A stretch of DNA of 21,098 nucleotides from a virus (IMGVR_UViG_3300017751_000310:1-21098), one strand, 5' to 3'; positions 1 to 9,333 are shown, counted from the stretch's first letter. Notes: a model not told the origin generated them from the sequence alone. Made by a program: numbers and translations.

Positions 1-519
1 ATTGAGTTAAATGATCAAATTAGAAGATCAAATTACACATTTGAATTAGTAAATAATAGATTAAGATTATTCCCTATCCCAAAAGCTATATCATCTGATG
101 GACATGCTGGAAATATGTTTTTTGAATATATTTTTGAATCTGAAAGAAATAACCCATATCAAGATGGGTTAAATAAAATAACAGATGTATCTAATGTTCC
201 ATTTGTTAACCCTAACTATGATGAAATTAATTCAATAGGTAGACAATGGATATTTGAATACACCTTAGCATTATGTAAAGAAATGTTAGGATACATCAGA
301 GGAAAATACTCAACAATCCCAATACCAGACTCAACAGTCACATTAAACCAATCGGATCTACTATCATCAGCTACAGAAACTAAAAATGCTTTAATAGAAA
401 GATTAAGAGGATATTTTGATGAAACCTCTAGAGATAAATTATTAGAGAGAAGATCATTAGAAGGAGATTATTTAGAAAAGGAATTAAATAAAGTTCCTTA
501 CACAATATACATAGCATAA
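1..519 (+). CDS. 13: Neck protein, T4 gp13-like (partial, 5' end outside window)
   Basis: The reading frame is open from base 1, so the gene starts upstream and 172 C-terminal residues are visible. The first ATG in view, at 115, is internal: the frame continues upstream of it without a stop. The core 'WIFEYTLALCKEMLGYIRGK' (bases 247-306), followed by an 'IPIP' turn, a 'TLNQSDLL' segment and a charged helical stretch, matches the pattern I recall for the C-terminal half of gp13-type neck proteins (inference from memory of the family). In T4, gp13 and gp14 form the neck that seals the filled head and receives the tail. The gene ends one base before the gp14-like start, consistent with translational coupling, and the order 13-14-15 supports the call. 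A generic neck or head-completion protein is the alternative. Confidence 0.68.
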   Translation: MELNDQIRRSNYTFELVNNRLRLFPIPKAISSDGHAGNMFFEYIFESERNNPYQDGLNKITDVSNVPFVNPNYDEINSIGRQWIFEYTLALCKEMLGYIRGKYSTIPIPDSTVTLNQSDLLSSATETKNALIERLRGYFDETSRDKLLERRSLEGDYLEKELNKVPYTIYIA

Positions 520-520
520 T

Positions 521-1084
521 ATGGCTTTATACGGGGCAAAACGAGATATAAGTCTATTTAGACATATAAATCGAGAATTAATAGGCAATATTATTTCTCA
601 GGAATGTGTATATTACAAATTTAAAACGGATGAAACTAAAGTAAATTTATATGGTGAAGCCGCAGGTGCTAAATATTATTATTCTGGCGTAATATTAAGT
701 TGTTTAATTGATCAACAGCCACAATCCTACCCAGATGATGAGCTTGGTGTTCGGTATTATAGAAATGTTGATTTCAGGTTTTTACGAGATGATTTACTTC
801 AAAGAAATCTTGATTTTAATAAAGACTATGATCAGGGAGACTATTTTGGAGCTGACTTAGTTCCACAAGTAGGTGATATAATATTTTATTATGGAGGCTA
901 TTATGAAGTAGATGATATAATAGCTAATCAATTCTTTATGGGTAAAGACCCAGATTATGCTTATGATGAAAATCCAATCAATCCAGGATTAGAAAATTTT
1001 GGTAGTGATTTATCTGTTATATGTAAAACACACTACACACCTGTTAATAAAATACAATTACAAAAGGGGGGAATAAATGGCTAG
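521..1084 (+). CDS. 14: Neck protein / head closure, T4 gp14-like
   Basis: A 187-residue protein with no signal peptide or membrane segment. The central 'PQVGDIIFYYGGYYEVDDI' (about residues 116-134) followed by 'NQFFMGKDPDY' is the hallmark I recognise from gp14-type neck proteins: a beta-barrel segment and then the GKDP turn. Its role would be to complete the head-tail connector together with gp13. There is no clear Shine-Dalgarno before the ATG, which lies one base after the gp13-like stop, so coupling is the likely mode of initiation. The gene ends in TAG and overlaps the next start by 8 bases (1077-1084). T4 gp14 is somewhat longer. Gene order (13-14-15) is the strongest support. Confidence 0.72.
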   Translation: MALYGAKRDISLFRHINRELIGNIISQECVYYKFKTDETKVNLYGEAAGAKYYYSGVILSCLIDQQPQSYPDDELGVRYYRNVDFRFLRDDLLQRNLDFNKDYDQGDYFGADLVPQVGDIIFYYGGYYEVDDIIANQFFMGKDPDYAYDENPINPGLENFGSDLSVICKTHYTPVNKIQLQKGGING

Positions 1085-2060
1085 TAATTTTAGAAAACCG
1101 ATACCAAAAACACAAAAAGAAATATCTAAAGGATTACAAATACCTTATTCTGCTGAATATGGTAATCCTAATGATGCCAATGAAACTTCTCAATATCCTC
1201 CTACAAATCAGGCAAATTTATCTTTTAATAGATCTGAAAAAATGTCATTCAAGGATGATACAATTAAACCATTCTCAGTTGGTATAAAAGATATTGATGA
1301 ATCCATAATGTATTATTTTAATAATGTCATTCAACCTTCAGTAATACAAAACAATGAAAGAGTTCCTGTTCCAATAATATATGGTTCACCTGAAAGATGG
1401 AAATCAATCCAAAAAGATGCATATTATAGAGATAAAAAAGGAGCTATCATGATGCCTATAATAATGTTTAAAAGAGATGGTTTAGAAAAAAACAGAAAAC
1501 TAGCTAATAAATTAGATGCTAACATGCCTAATTTATATACATCTTGGCAAAAATCATATAACAGTAAAAACTTCTACAGTAATTTTAATACACTCAATAA
1601 TAGAGTTCCTACTAAACAATTTATAGCTAATGTAGTTCCTGATTATGTTAATTTAACATATAGCTGTATTATACAAACTTACTATGTAGAACAACTAAAT
1701 AAAATAATCGAAGCTATAAACTATTCTTCAGATTCTTATTGGGGAGACCCCGAAAGGTTTAAATTTATGGCTAGGATAGATAATTTTGCTACGGTAACTG
1801 AATTAGTCCAAAGTCAAGAAAGACTAGTAAGAGGAACATTTACCTTAAAAATGTATGGGTATATAGTACCTGATATTATTCAAAAAGATTTAAGTTCTGT
1901 TAAAAAATATAATGAAAAATCAAAAATAATATTTTCAATGGAAACCGATGCTCCCCCTAACAGATATAAAGCAAACCCCACAACAACTGAAGATGGGAGA
2001 ACTCGAACAAATATTGATGGAGAAAATACAAGAGTAAATTTAAAAGATAATGATATTTAA
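1077..2060 (+). CDS. 15: Tail sheath stabiliser / tail terminator, T4 gp15-like
   Basis: A 327-residue protein. After an N-terminal linker of about 60 polar residues come 'MYYFNNVIQPSV' and 'RVPVPIIYGSPERWK', then 'IMMPIIMFKRDGL'. This is the conserved gp15 pattern, in which the protein sets up the 'RVP..Y.S.ER' strand early. Around residue 205, 'QTYYVEQLNKIIEAINY' matches the later gp15 motif seen as 'IFTRYEDDMFQIVEQI' in T4. T4 gp15 caps the tail and joins it to the neck; T4's protein is about 270 residues, so this one has longer ends. A strong Shine-Dalgarno (AAAAGGGGGGA, 1062-1072) sits four bases before the ATG and fixes the start despite the overlap with gp14. The last 40 residues are polar and probably disordered. 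Confidence 0.8.
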   Translation: MASNFRKPIPKTQKEISKGLQIPYSAEYGNPNDANETSQYPPTNQANLSFNRSEKMSFKDDTIKPFSVGIKDIDESIMYYFNNVIQPSVIQNNERVPVPIIYGSPERWKSIQKDAYYRDKKGAIMMPIIMFKRDGLEKNRKLANKLDANMPNLYTSWQKSYNSKNFYSNFNTLNNRVPTKQFIANVVPDYVNLTYSCIIQTYYVEQLNKIIEAINYSSDSYWGDPERFKFMARIDNFATVTELVQSQERLVRGTFTLKMYGYIVPDIIQKDLSSVKKYNEKSKIIFSMETDAPPNRYKANPTTTEDGRTRTNIDGENTRVNLKDNDI

Positions 2061-2072
2061 TTTTTATTAATG

Positions 2073-2080
2073 TATTTATA
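2073..2080 (+). promoter_or_regulatory. Candidate late promoter box (TATTTATA) before the 915-aa virion protein
   Basis: TATTTATA followed by A, ending 19 bases before the ATG at 2100. A transcript starting about 6 bases after the box would begin right at the Shine-Dalgarno. This is one of seven intergenic copies (others at 4872, 9278, 10982, 18480, 18776, 20547). Its promoter role is inferred from position only. Confidence 0.55.
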
Positions 2081-2086
2081 ACTAAC

Positions 2087-2095
2087 AAAGGGGAG
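2087..2095 (+). promoter_or_regulatory. Strong ribosome-binding site
   Basis: AAAGGGGAG, four bases before the ATG at 2100. Only three genes in or bordering the window have such a strong site: the gp15-like gene, this one, and the gene beyond the right edge. Most others start in A-rich DNA without one, so this gene may be translated more strongly. Confidence 0.7.
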
Positions 2096-2099
2096 TTTT

Positions 2100-4847
2100 A
2101 TGGGAAAAACAAGATTTTTAGATAATGTAGGGGTAAATGCGTTTGGCAATACAATGCCAGAAGCAATTATAACAGCTTCGGGTGGTGCTGGTGATATAAC
2201 TTTCACTAGAGCAAACGGAACAACTTTTATTTTACCCCTAGCAGCCTCAGCTAGCTCAGCTGACGCTTTAATAACGGCTTCAGTAGTTGATAATGTTATA
2301 ACCTTTACTAAAGGGGATTTAACAACTTTTTCAGTAGCCGTAGCAACAGGATCCTCGGGGGAGTTAGAAGGAGTATTTACTAGGGTAGGATCTTCAAGTT
2401 TATTCCAATCAACATCTTCACTAATAATTTCAGGTAGTACTCTATCTACTTCTCCTCTAGTAGGGGTTAACCCAACTTCATCTCAAGGAGCAAATAAATA
2501 TGCATTAGTAGTAAGTGAATCAGTTTGGAATTACAACCATAATGTAGGTGTGCCTACAACCTCTCCATGGAAACAAGATTTAGATGGTACTTTCTTTGAT
2601 AGATTTGACCATAATACCGATGTATCTGAAATATTAAGATATATGGTTGGGGTTTTAAGTGGATCAGCAATAGGACCTGATTTTGCAGACGCTGCCCCTA
2701 ATACTAATACTTGGGATAATGTAACAACAAATTATACAGGACAATCTACAACATCAAAACTAAATTTATTTGAGGGTGTATTAGGTCTTAATTTTGAAAA
2801 TGGAAGATTATCTATAAATTACACTTCTTCAACATATATAGATTTTTCTAAAACTGCTTCAATACGAGAAGCTCAAAATTATTATATCTCAAAAGGTTTT
2901 TTATCTAATAGTGATAGAGGAACTTATGGTAACGATACGGGCACTAACCCATTTAATGGAAATTATGGGAACATACCATTAACAATATTACAAAGTAATA
3001 ATTTTTCTAACTTAACATTTACTTCCACAGCTAATAAAACGGGTAATAGTACTATATTTAGTAATTCTAATTATTTTGGTATGGGAGAACTTCTATCAGG
3101 AAATGCCTACCCATATTCAGTTAAAATAATTTCATCTCAATCTTATAGTGATAATGCTAGTAACCCTACCCCTAATGAAATTAATAACAATTATTTTACT
3201 GCTTCATCTGTAGAATATACAATTTCTGATTTTGGGTCATCTAATGGGTTATTTTTAGGTAAAATTACTCCACCAAATAATCAAATACCAGCAGCATATC
3301 AAGATGGTAGATTTATTAATGTTGTAAGTCCTATAATTGGAAGATTTTATACAAATAAATCAACTAATAGTAACAGTATTTCATCTAGTGGGTATTATAG
3401 AATGTTTGGTACTAAATCAGGTATTAAGTCTGGATCTATGTCTAACTTTGAATTTAAAAATAATTCAAATTCCAATACTCTATTTTACACCCCCAATCCT
3501 TACCAATCAGGCTTTACATCCGTTGGAGCATTAGAAGATATAACAAATTCTCAACCTAATGCTATTATATCTAATGTTAAATTAACAAGGACAGCATTCT
3601 CAGCTACTTCAAGATCCTTAAGTGGAGCTCCTTATTTACAAAACTTAAATTACCAATATAATTTTTCCTCTGAAGTTGCTAATAATTTTGATCCTGTATA
3701 TGGAGCTGATTTTCAGGGTTCAAATATAACTTTAGCTCATTCAAAAACTAATAATTGGGATAGTGTAGGCAACCCTACTTTTACACCAACAATATGTTTA
3801 GTAACAAACGAAGGTGTTCAAACCACAGGAGTTTTAGGAGGAGTATTATCTCAAGATAAAAGCACTCAAAGAAGTAAAGATTCAATTCCACATATAACCG
3901 ATATTTCATATTTATCTTCATCTTATGATTTTTCATTAAATGTTGTTTATAACTCAAATACTAATCGTACTTTATCTTTTACATCTACAGGAAAGAATTT
4001 TAGGGGAACATCAGTAACATCATCAACAATAAACGAAGAATTATATAATGCTTCCTTATATGGTCAAGATCCAAGTAGTGGGAGTATGCAGATTTATACA
4101 AATGCCCAAGGGTATGATAGTAGTACTCTAACAGGGTTTAATGAATATTTTACAGGTGAAAATTTTAGAATTAAAATTACAGATGCACTATTAAATTCCA
4201 CATATGCTGCAGGAGATAAATTTATTACTAACAGTTTTCAAACAAATGATGAAGGAGATAATGTTATAGGAGCAAATGATTTACAAGTAATCCCAGGTAT
4301 ATCACAAGGTAAATTAGTTAAACCTGGTGATCCAACCAATGGATACTGGCTACCAGCATTTAATTCATTAGGATATTCATATTATGCTAGGGCTTTTGAC
4401 ATGAATAATGTTGGAAATACATTTGGTCAACAAAGCACTTTAAAAATAGATTTAGGTGATTCTGGAATAGTGCATTGGGGAGATTTAAGTGGAACTAACA
4501 CAATATCAGCAATAGTTATAATGCAATCATTAACGGCAGCTAGTTTAGGAGGAGGAAATAGTGCTAGGTTTATAGATGTAAAAAATACAACATTCCAACC
4601 ATCCCCAGGATCCCTTGTAGCAAATACTACAGGTTTAAATCCATTTGGAGTAGAAATTGATGTTAGGTCTAATAATGGTAGTGGAAATGGTGTAGAAAAT
4701 GGAATAGGTTCTAACACAAGATTCATAATTCCTTTACTTAGCCCTAGAAATCAAATAATAGATAAAAATAACTCCCAAATAATATTATTAGTAAGGTATA
4801 AAGGAAATCCAACACCTTTAACTCGTATAAATGCTTTTACAAACTAA
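2100..4847 (+). CDS. Large virion adhesin/fibre protein sharing a long C-terminal module with the 4893 gene
   Basis: A 915-residue Ser/Thr/Asn/Gly-rich protein with a single cysteine, typical of surface-exposed phage fibre or decoration proteins. Residues about 25-85 contain two copies of a short beta unit ('ITASGGAGDITFTRANGTTF' and 'ITASVVDNVITFTKGDLTTF'), a unit I associate with marine phage fibres. From about residue 115 to the end the protein parallels the 1124-residue neighbour. Shared landmarks include 'YNHNVGVP', 'FDHNTDVSEILRY', 'SRSLSGAPYL', 'GLNPF' and 'ILVRYKGNPT'. There is no catalytic motif, signal peptide or membrane segment. It is the first gene of the adhesin block and has its own promoter-like box and strong ribosome-binding site. 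Function is inferred (host recognition or capsid/tail surface); the exact location on the virion is unknown. Confidence 0.7.
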   Translation: MGKTRFLDNVGVNAFGNTMPEAIITASGGAGDITFTRANGTTFILPLAASASSADALITASVVDNVITFTKGDLTTFSVAVATGSSGELEGVFTRVGSSSLFQSTSSLIISGSTLSTSPLVGVNPTSSQGANKYALVVSESVWNYNHNVGVPTTSPWKQDLDGTFFDRFDHNTDVSEILRYMVGVLSGSAIGPDFADAAPNTNTWDNVTTNYTGQSTTSKLNLFEGVLGLNFENGRLSINYTSSTYIDFSKTASIREAQNYYISKGFLSNSDRGTYGNDTGTNPFNGNYGNIPLTILQSNNFSNLTFTSTANKTGNSTIFSNSNYFGMGELLSGNAYPYSVKIISSQSYSDNASNPTPNEINNNYFTASSVEYTISDFGSSNGLFLGKITPPNNQIPAAYQDGRFINVVSPIIGRFYTNKSTNSNSISSSGYYRMFGTKSGIKSGSMSNFEFKNNSNSNTLFYTPNPYQSGFTSVGALEDITNSQPNAIISNVKLTRTAFSATSRSLSGAPYLQNLNYQYNFSSEVANNFDPVYGADFQGSNITLAHSKTNNWDSVGNPTFTPTICLVTNEGVQTTGVLGGVLSQDKSTQRSKDSIPHITDISYLSSSYDFSLNVVYNSNTNRTLSFTSTGKNFRGTSVTSSTINEELYNASLYGQDPSSGSMQIYTNAQGYDSSTLTGFNEYFTGENFRIKITDALLNSTYAAGDKFITNSFQTNDEGDNVIGANDLQVIPGISQGKLVKPGDPTNGYWLPAFNSLGYSYYARAFDMNNVGNTFGQQSTLKIDLGDSGIVHWGDLSGTNTISAIVIMQSLTAASLGGGNSARFIDVKNTTFQPSPGSLVANTTGLNPFGVEIDVRSNNGSGNGVENGIGSNTRFIIPLLSPRNQIIDKNNSQIILLVRYKGNPTPLTRINAFTN

Positions 4848-4871
4848 CTAAATAAAATAAAAAGAATAACA

Positions 4872-4879
4872 TATTTATA
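4872..4879 (+). promoter_or_regulatory. Candidate late promoter box (TATTTATA) before the 1124-aa virion protein
   Basis: TATTTATA ending 13 bases before the ATG at 4893, with no Shine-Dalgarno in between. If transcription starts about 6 bases after the box, the leader would be only around 7 bases long. Confidence 0.5.
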
Positions 4880-4892
4880 ATAAACAATTAAA

Positions 4893-7800
4893 ATGAGTGA
4901 ATTTAATAAACCAATAAAATCCAATAGATTACTGCAAAGTAAAAGATATACTATTGCAGAAATTGATGCAGCTGAGGCATATACATCCGTATTTGACCTT
5001 AACACCTCAGAAATATTTACCCAACAATCTCTTATACTTTCAGATAACATTCCTTACTCGGGTAGTAGTCAGGATGGTTCATTTTTATACTCAGGAAGTA
5101 GTAATGTTCCTATTTCAAAATTTTATTACAGGTTCCCATTAACACCATCAGCAGTTAAAATAGAGGGTAATACTAGAAATAATGTATTTTTCTTTCTTTC
5201 AGGTAGTGGATTTACCCCAGGAATATCAACAACCGCGGATCCTCAAATAATCCAACCACAACAACAAACAAGCTTTATATCCAATAAGTATGCTGATACT
5301 TCTTTAACCACAAACAACTCAGAAAACGGTATAAATGATGGTGGAACAGCTTATAATGTAGTAGTATCTAATCAAGCTACTGGCCCAGGAGGTGTATACC
5401 CAACAACAGAGTACCAATTTGATTATAAGACAGGTATTCTCCAATTTCAAGAAAATGCAACATCTCCTACAATATCAACACAAATTTATATAACTGTATA
5501 CCAATATTTAGGTAAAACCTTAGATGGTTTTATTGCTAACCAAGAAGCTTCTGGTTCTGGAACAGGCGCAGGATTTCCATTCTCAGGATCTGCTGAAATT
5601 ACAGGCTCAATATTAATATCAGGAAGTGGTGGGTTAACAGTATCAGGTAGTTCAAATTTTTCTGGTTCTATTAATACTACTTCAATAACAGGAACCAATG
5701 CTACTTTTGATTCAGCTTCCATAGATGTTTTAATAGTAGATACTATAATATCAAGTTCTACTATCCAAACCACAGGCTCTAATACCTTTGGTGATGGAAT
5801 GGAAGATGTTCAAACATTAGTAGGTACTACTAAAATAACAGGTTCTGCTCAAATAACAGGATCTTTAGACATAAGTGGGTCTTTAAGTATCCCTGGTATT
5901 TCAAATGTTTCAGCATCTATTGCCTCAGCTGTAGCTGGTACTGGAATTTTTAATCAAGTAGGAGCAACCGATGTATATAAAACACAAAAACAACTATTAA
6001 TATCTTCTAGTGCACCTTTAATGTCCTCTCCATTCTCAGGATCAAGTCCAACAGTAACTAATGATGGTTCTGATGGAACTGCTACAAAATATTCAGTAGT
6101 ATCATCTCAATCAGGATGGTTTTATAATCATAATGTAGGTGTACCTAAATCAAAAGCATGGAATGATGATTTAGAAGGTTCATTTTTTAATAGATTTAAC
6201 CACAATACAGACACATCGGAAATTTTAAGATATATAGCAGGACTTTTAAGTTCTTCACTACCAGGAGCTGCAGATGCTTCTCCAAACCAGAGAGCATTTA
6301 GTGGTCTCACACCTAATCCCACCAATACTAATACTTTTTCAATCTCAGGATTGATACCACAATCTTCAACTAATAATACTGTTATTTATTCTATAAGTAA
6401 AGGATTTTCATCTAATGGTGGTACTATGTTTGATAATGTTAGTGGAACTATATATGGTAAAGAAGAATACGCTAGGACATTTAGCTCTCTAACATCAGGA
6501 AATACATCAAATTCTTCAAATCCAAGTGATACTCAATTATTTGCTTTAGGAGATATAAACACGCTTGTTAAAGTTTCAGGAAGTTTAAATTTTGTATACC
6601 ATGAAGATACAGGTTTAAATTCAAATATAACTTCAGCATCAGGACAAATAGTTTCAGCAACAGGCGCACCTGGAGCTAATGATATTACAATAGGTGATTT
6701 ACCTGTACCAAATCCTGCAGTACCTGTTACTTTCCAAGACGGAAAATTCTCAACATTATTTAGAGCACCTCTTAAATTTAATGATGCTGCATTACAAACA
6801 AGATTTACTAACCCAACAGCATCAATGGGATACTATGAAATTACCTCTTCAGTAGCTATTGAAAACACTGTTAATGGAGCTGCAACAACATCAAGTGCTC
6901 AAGAAAATAAAACACGTGTATTTTTTGCTAATGAAGATATGGGTAGTACTATTTCAAACAATACAGTGAATATAACAGGAATATCATCAGGTTCAATAGG
7001 AACTCCAACATCACGTTCTTTATCTGGAGCTCCTTATTTATTAACTAATGCTTTCCAAATATTTAGTTCAGCCTCAGGTGTATTTAACCCACTATTTAGT
7101 AACCAAACTACATTGGCTTCTATAACAACAAATACAGGTGGAACTGAAGGAGTTAGTAATCCATTAGATGCAGGAGGAATGAGTAAAGATTTAAGTATGA
7201 GTGGTGGTAAGATTAATACTGCTGAAGATGTAGTATTTGATTCAAGTTTCTCAACTCCAAGAGCTAATAACACAATACCTTTTGAAACTGACACAATTGG
7301 ACTTTCAGGAAGTATAACGTTTACAGCTGCAGATGGTAAAACAAATTTAAGTGCTGGTACAATATCACCTTCTTCATTCACGTTAAACCACAAATACCTA
7401 AGAAGAAATAATACATTTGAATCAGCTAATTCAACTTTTAATTATTTTGATGCTGGAACTTATGGTCAATCTGCGGGAATAACTTTAGCATATTTTGGTA
7501 AATCTCAAGGATTTGATTCAAATAGCACAAATGCGGGATTTCCTCAAACTGAATTATTAACTGGAGAAAGATGGAGAAAAGTAATTAATGATAATTTATT
7601 AACTTCAACTCTAGCAGGAGCAGATGATTTTACAAATTATAATACATACACAATAAATAATTTAGGAGCTAAAGATCTACAGCAAGTACCAGTTAGAGGA
7701 GCTAGTAATGGTGAATTGATAGTACCTGGTGGAAATAAAAAGTACTTTTTAGATACTATAGCGGGAGATGGATATAAGTATTACGCTAGAGTTTATAACT

Positions 7801-8267
7801 TTAATGTTGGTACTCAGTATGGATTTTTAAATATAGATTTAGGAATCCCAAGTAGTAATAATGAATTAGTAGAATGGAGTGATGTTATAACATCTGATTC
7901 TATAGCATGTGCTGTTTTATTTGAATCTACTTACACTTCAGCTTTAAGTGCTAGATCATTTAGTAATACTAACACAATGTTATTTGATGCTTATCCTGGA
8001 AGTGGTAATTTAGGTGATACGGCAACTACAGCAGGTTTAAACCCATTTACTCCAACCTTAAACATTAAATCAAATAATCAACCAACAAATGGATTTACAA
8101 GTGGACTTAGTGGTTTATCCAATATGAAATTTCCATTAATATCTGCACAAGGTCCATTAATTACTAATTCACCAACTAGATATGATCAAGTTACAATATT
8201 AGTAAGATACAAAGGAGACCCAACAACCTCAGTAACTAAAATTAAGGTGGAACCAACAGCATCTTAA
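4893..8267 (+). CDS. Large composite virion adhesin/fibre protein
   Basis: An 1124-residue protein and the longest uninterrupted gene here. Residues about 8-212 form an N-terminal module ('KSNRLLQSKRYTIAEIDAAE' onward, through 'GSGFTPGIST' to 'VYQYLGKTLDGF') that is nearly duplicated in the 306-aa gene at 8351. Residues about 215-310 are a low-complexity Ser-Gly linker with repeated 'SGS' strands. From about residue 350 to the C-terminus it parallels the 915-aa protein at 2100 ('YNHNVGVP', 'FNHNTDTSEILRY', 'SRSLSGAPYL', 'ILVRYKGDPT'). It therefore joins the anchor-like module of one neighbour to the distal-like module of the other. There is no Shine-Dalgarno; the start is supported because the paralogue at 8351 begins the same number of residues before 'KSNRLLQ'. 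The role as a receptor-binding or surface protein is inferred from composition and context. Confidence 0.72.
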   Translation: MSEFNKPIKSNRLLQSKRYTIAEIDAAEAYTSVFDLNTSEIFTQQSLILSDNIPYSGSSQDGSFLYSGSSNVPISKFYYRFPLTPSAVKIEGNTRNNVFFFLSGSGFTPGISTTADPQIIQPQQQTSFISNKYADTSLTTNNSENGINDGGTAYNVVVSNQATGPGGVYPTTEYQFDYKTGILQFQENATSPTISTQIYITVYQYLGKTLDGFIANQEASGSGTGAGFPFSGSAEITGSILISGSGGLTVSGSSNFSGSINTTSITGTNATFDSASIDVLIVDTIISSSTIQTTGSNTFGDGMEDVQTLVGTTKITGSAQITGSLDISGSLSIPGISNVSASIASAVAGTGIFNQVGATDVYKTQKQLLISSSAPLMSSPFSGSSPTVTNDGSDGTATKYSVVSSQSGWFYNHNVGVPKSKAWNDDLEGSFFNRFNHNTDTSEILRYIAGLLSSSLPGAADASPNQRAFSGLTPNPTNTNTFSISGLIPQSSTNNTVIYSISKGFSSNGGTMFDNVSGTIYGKEEYARTFSSLTSGNTSNSSNPSDTQLFALGDINTLVKVSGSLNFVYHEDTGLNSNITSASGQIVSATGAPGANDITIGDLPVPNPAVPVTFQDGKFSTLFRAPLKFNDAALQTRFTNPTASMGYYEITSSVAIENTVNGAATTSSAQENKTRVFFANEDMGSTISNNTVNITGISSGSIGTPTSRSLSGAPYLLTNAFQIFSSASGVFNPLFSNQTTLASITTNTGGTEGVSNPLDAGGMSKDLSMSGGKINTAEDVVFDSSFSTPRANNTIPFETDTIGLSGSITFTAADGKTNLSAGTISPSSFTLNHKYLRRNNTFESANSTFNYFDAGTYGQSAGITLAYFGKSQGFDSNSTNAGFPQTELLTGERWRKVINDNLLTSTLAGADDFTNYNTYTINNLGAKDLQQVPVRGASNGELIVPGGNKKYFLDTIAGDGYKYYARVYNFNVGTQYGFLNIDLGIPSSNNELVEWSDVITSDSIACAVLFESTYTSALSARSFSNTNTMLFDAYPGSGNLGDTATTAGLNPFTPTLNIKSNNQPTNGFTSGLSGLSNMKFPLISAQGPLITNSPTRYDQVTILVRYKGDPTTSVTKIKVEPTAS

Positions 8268-8291
8268 ACTAAAGGTTAATAATTAATAACT

Positions 8292-8336
8292 ACTGTTACT
8301 AGTTGCTTTTAAATTAAGACAACTAGTAGCAGTTTT
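8292..8336 (+). terminator. Probable rho-independent terminator
   Basis: Arms 8292-8305 (ACTGTTACTAGTTG) and 8320-8333 (CAACTAGTAGCAGT) pair over 14 positions with one G-T wobble around a 14-base loop. The short TTTT at 8333-8336 follows. The T-run is weak, so termination may be partial. It separates the 1124-aa gene from the gene at 8351, which lacks a TATTTATA box of its own. Confidence 0.6.
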
Positions 8337-8350
8337 AAAAATAAAAATGA

Positions 8351-9271
8351 ATGGCTACTTTTGCATCAGCATCAAAATCAAATAGATTACTTCAAGGTAA
8401 GAGATATACCATTGCAGAACTTGATGCAGCTGAAGCATATACAAGGGTATTTGATCTTAATGCCTCTGAGATATACACCCAAGAAGGTGAAATTATTTCA
8501 AACAATATTCCTTATTCGGGTAGTAGCCAGAATGGTTTATATTTAACTTCTAACGGTCAAAACATCTCAAAATTTTACTATAGATTTCCTTTAACACCCT
8601 CTTCTGTTAAAGTTGTAAATAATACTAAAAATAATACCTTCTTCTTTCTTTCAGGTAGTGGATTTACCCCAGGGATATCAACAACAGCAAACCCCCAAAT
8701 AATCCAAACAGAACAACAAACAAATTTCATATCTAACAAATATGCAGATCCTACATTAGCTTCAAACAACTCAGAAAATGGTGTAAATGATGGGGGAACA
8801 GCTTATAATGTAGTAGTATCTAATGGTTCCAAAGTTTATGAATCTACAGATTATCAATTTGATTATAAAACTGGTATTTTACAATTTACTTCTAATGGAG
8901 TATCTCCTACAATATCTACAAATGTTTACATAACAGTTTACCAATATTTAGGAAAAAAACTAAATGAATTTATTACCTCAGATGCATTGCCTGGGGGTTC
9001 ACCAGGAGAAATTCAATTTAATGATGAAGGAACATTTGGAGGTGATCCTAGATTTATATTTGAAAAAACAACTGGACTAACTCAGTTAAGTGGAAGCCTA
9101 CAAATTACAGGCTCAACTAATAATATATTCTTAATAAAAAGTGGCAGTGTTGATTTGCTCCGAGTTAGCTCTTCAGGAGCTATAGTATTTGGAGATCTTC
9201 AACATACTCCACCACCAGTTGCAGGGGGGTTCTTTTACTCTTCTTCGGCTTTTTATATGGGAGTAGAATAG
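8351..9271 (+). CDS. Short virion adhesin sharing its N-terminal module with the 4893 gene
   Basis: A 306-residue protein. Residues about 8-208 match the N-terminal module of the 1124-aa protein in order and almost in wording ('KSNRLLQGKRYTIAELDAAE', 'GSGFTPGIST', 'DYQFDYKTGILQF', 'YQYLGKKLNEF'). After that the proteins diverge: here about 95 residues follow with 'GSPGEIQFNDEGTFGGD' and a final 'AGGFFYSSSAFYMGV', a C-terminal pattern I associate with marine phage fibre-like proteins. The shared module is probably the virion-anchoring or oligomerising part and the variable part the distal end (inference). ATG 8351 is preferred over the out-of-frame ATG at 8347 because the paralogue has the same spacing to 'KSNRLLQ'. 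No Shine-Dalgarno is visible. The gene ends in TAG. Confidence 0.7.
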   Translation: MATFASASKSNRLLQGKRYTIAELDAAEAYTRVFDLNASEIYTQEGEIISNNIPYSGSSQNGLYLTSNGQNISKFYYRFPLTPSSVKVVNNTKNNTFFFLSGSGFTPGISTTANPQIIQTEQQTNFISNKYADPTLASNNSENGVNDGGTAYNVVVSNGSKVYESTDYQFDYKTGILQFTSNGVSPTISTNVYITVYQYLGKKLNEFITSDALPGGSPGEIQFNDEGTFGGDPRFIFEKTTGLTQLSGSLQITGSTNNIFLIKSGSVDLLRVSSSGAIVFGDLQHTPPPVAGGFFYSSSAFYMGVE

Positions 9272-9277
9272 GTTATG

Positions 9278-9285
9278 TATTTATA
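9278..9285 (+). promoter_or_regulatory. Candidate late promoter box (TATTTATA) with an 80-90 base leader
   Basis: TATTTATA seven bases after the preceding stop codon and 90 bases before the ATG at 9376. This is the longest leader of the seven copies, and it contains the hairpin at 9315-9333. Confidence 0.5.
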
Positions 9286-9314
9286 ATATGAATAAAATAA
9301 CGAATTAAAAATAA

Positions 9315-9333
9315 TGTTGTACGGAGTACAACA
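9315..9333 (+). other. Perfect 8-bp hairpin in the leader of the 9376 gene
   Basis: TGTTGTAC (9315-9322) and GTACAACA (9326-9333) are perfect inverted repeats around the three-base loop GGA. A-rich DNA rather than a T-run follows, so this is a poor rho-independent terminator. It may act as a leader RNA stem that protects or regulates the mRNA, or as a protein-binding inverted repeat. Confidence 0.5.

Noticed and set aside
7034-7393. 119-aa antisense frame inside the 1124-aa adhesin (also others at 4427-4726, 5486-5773, 13707-13904)
   Set aside because: These are shadows created by Ser/Thr-rich sense codons; none has a start signal or recognisable content.
8347-8385. Short overlapping frame from ATG 8347 (12 codons)
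   Set aside because: The adhesin paralogue fixes the real start at 8351; the ATGAATG arrangement is probably incidental.
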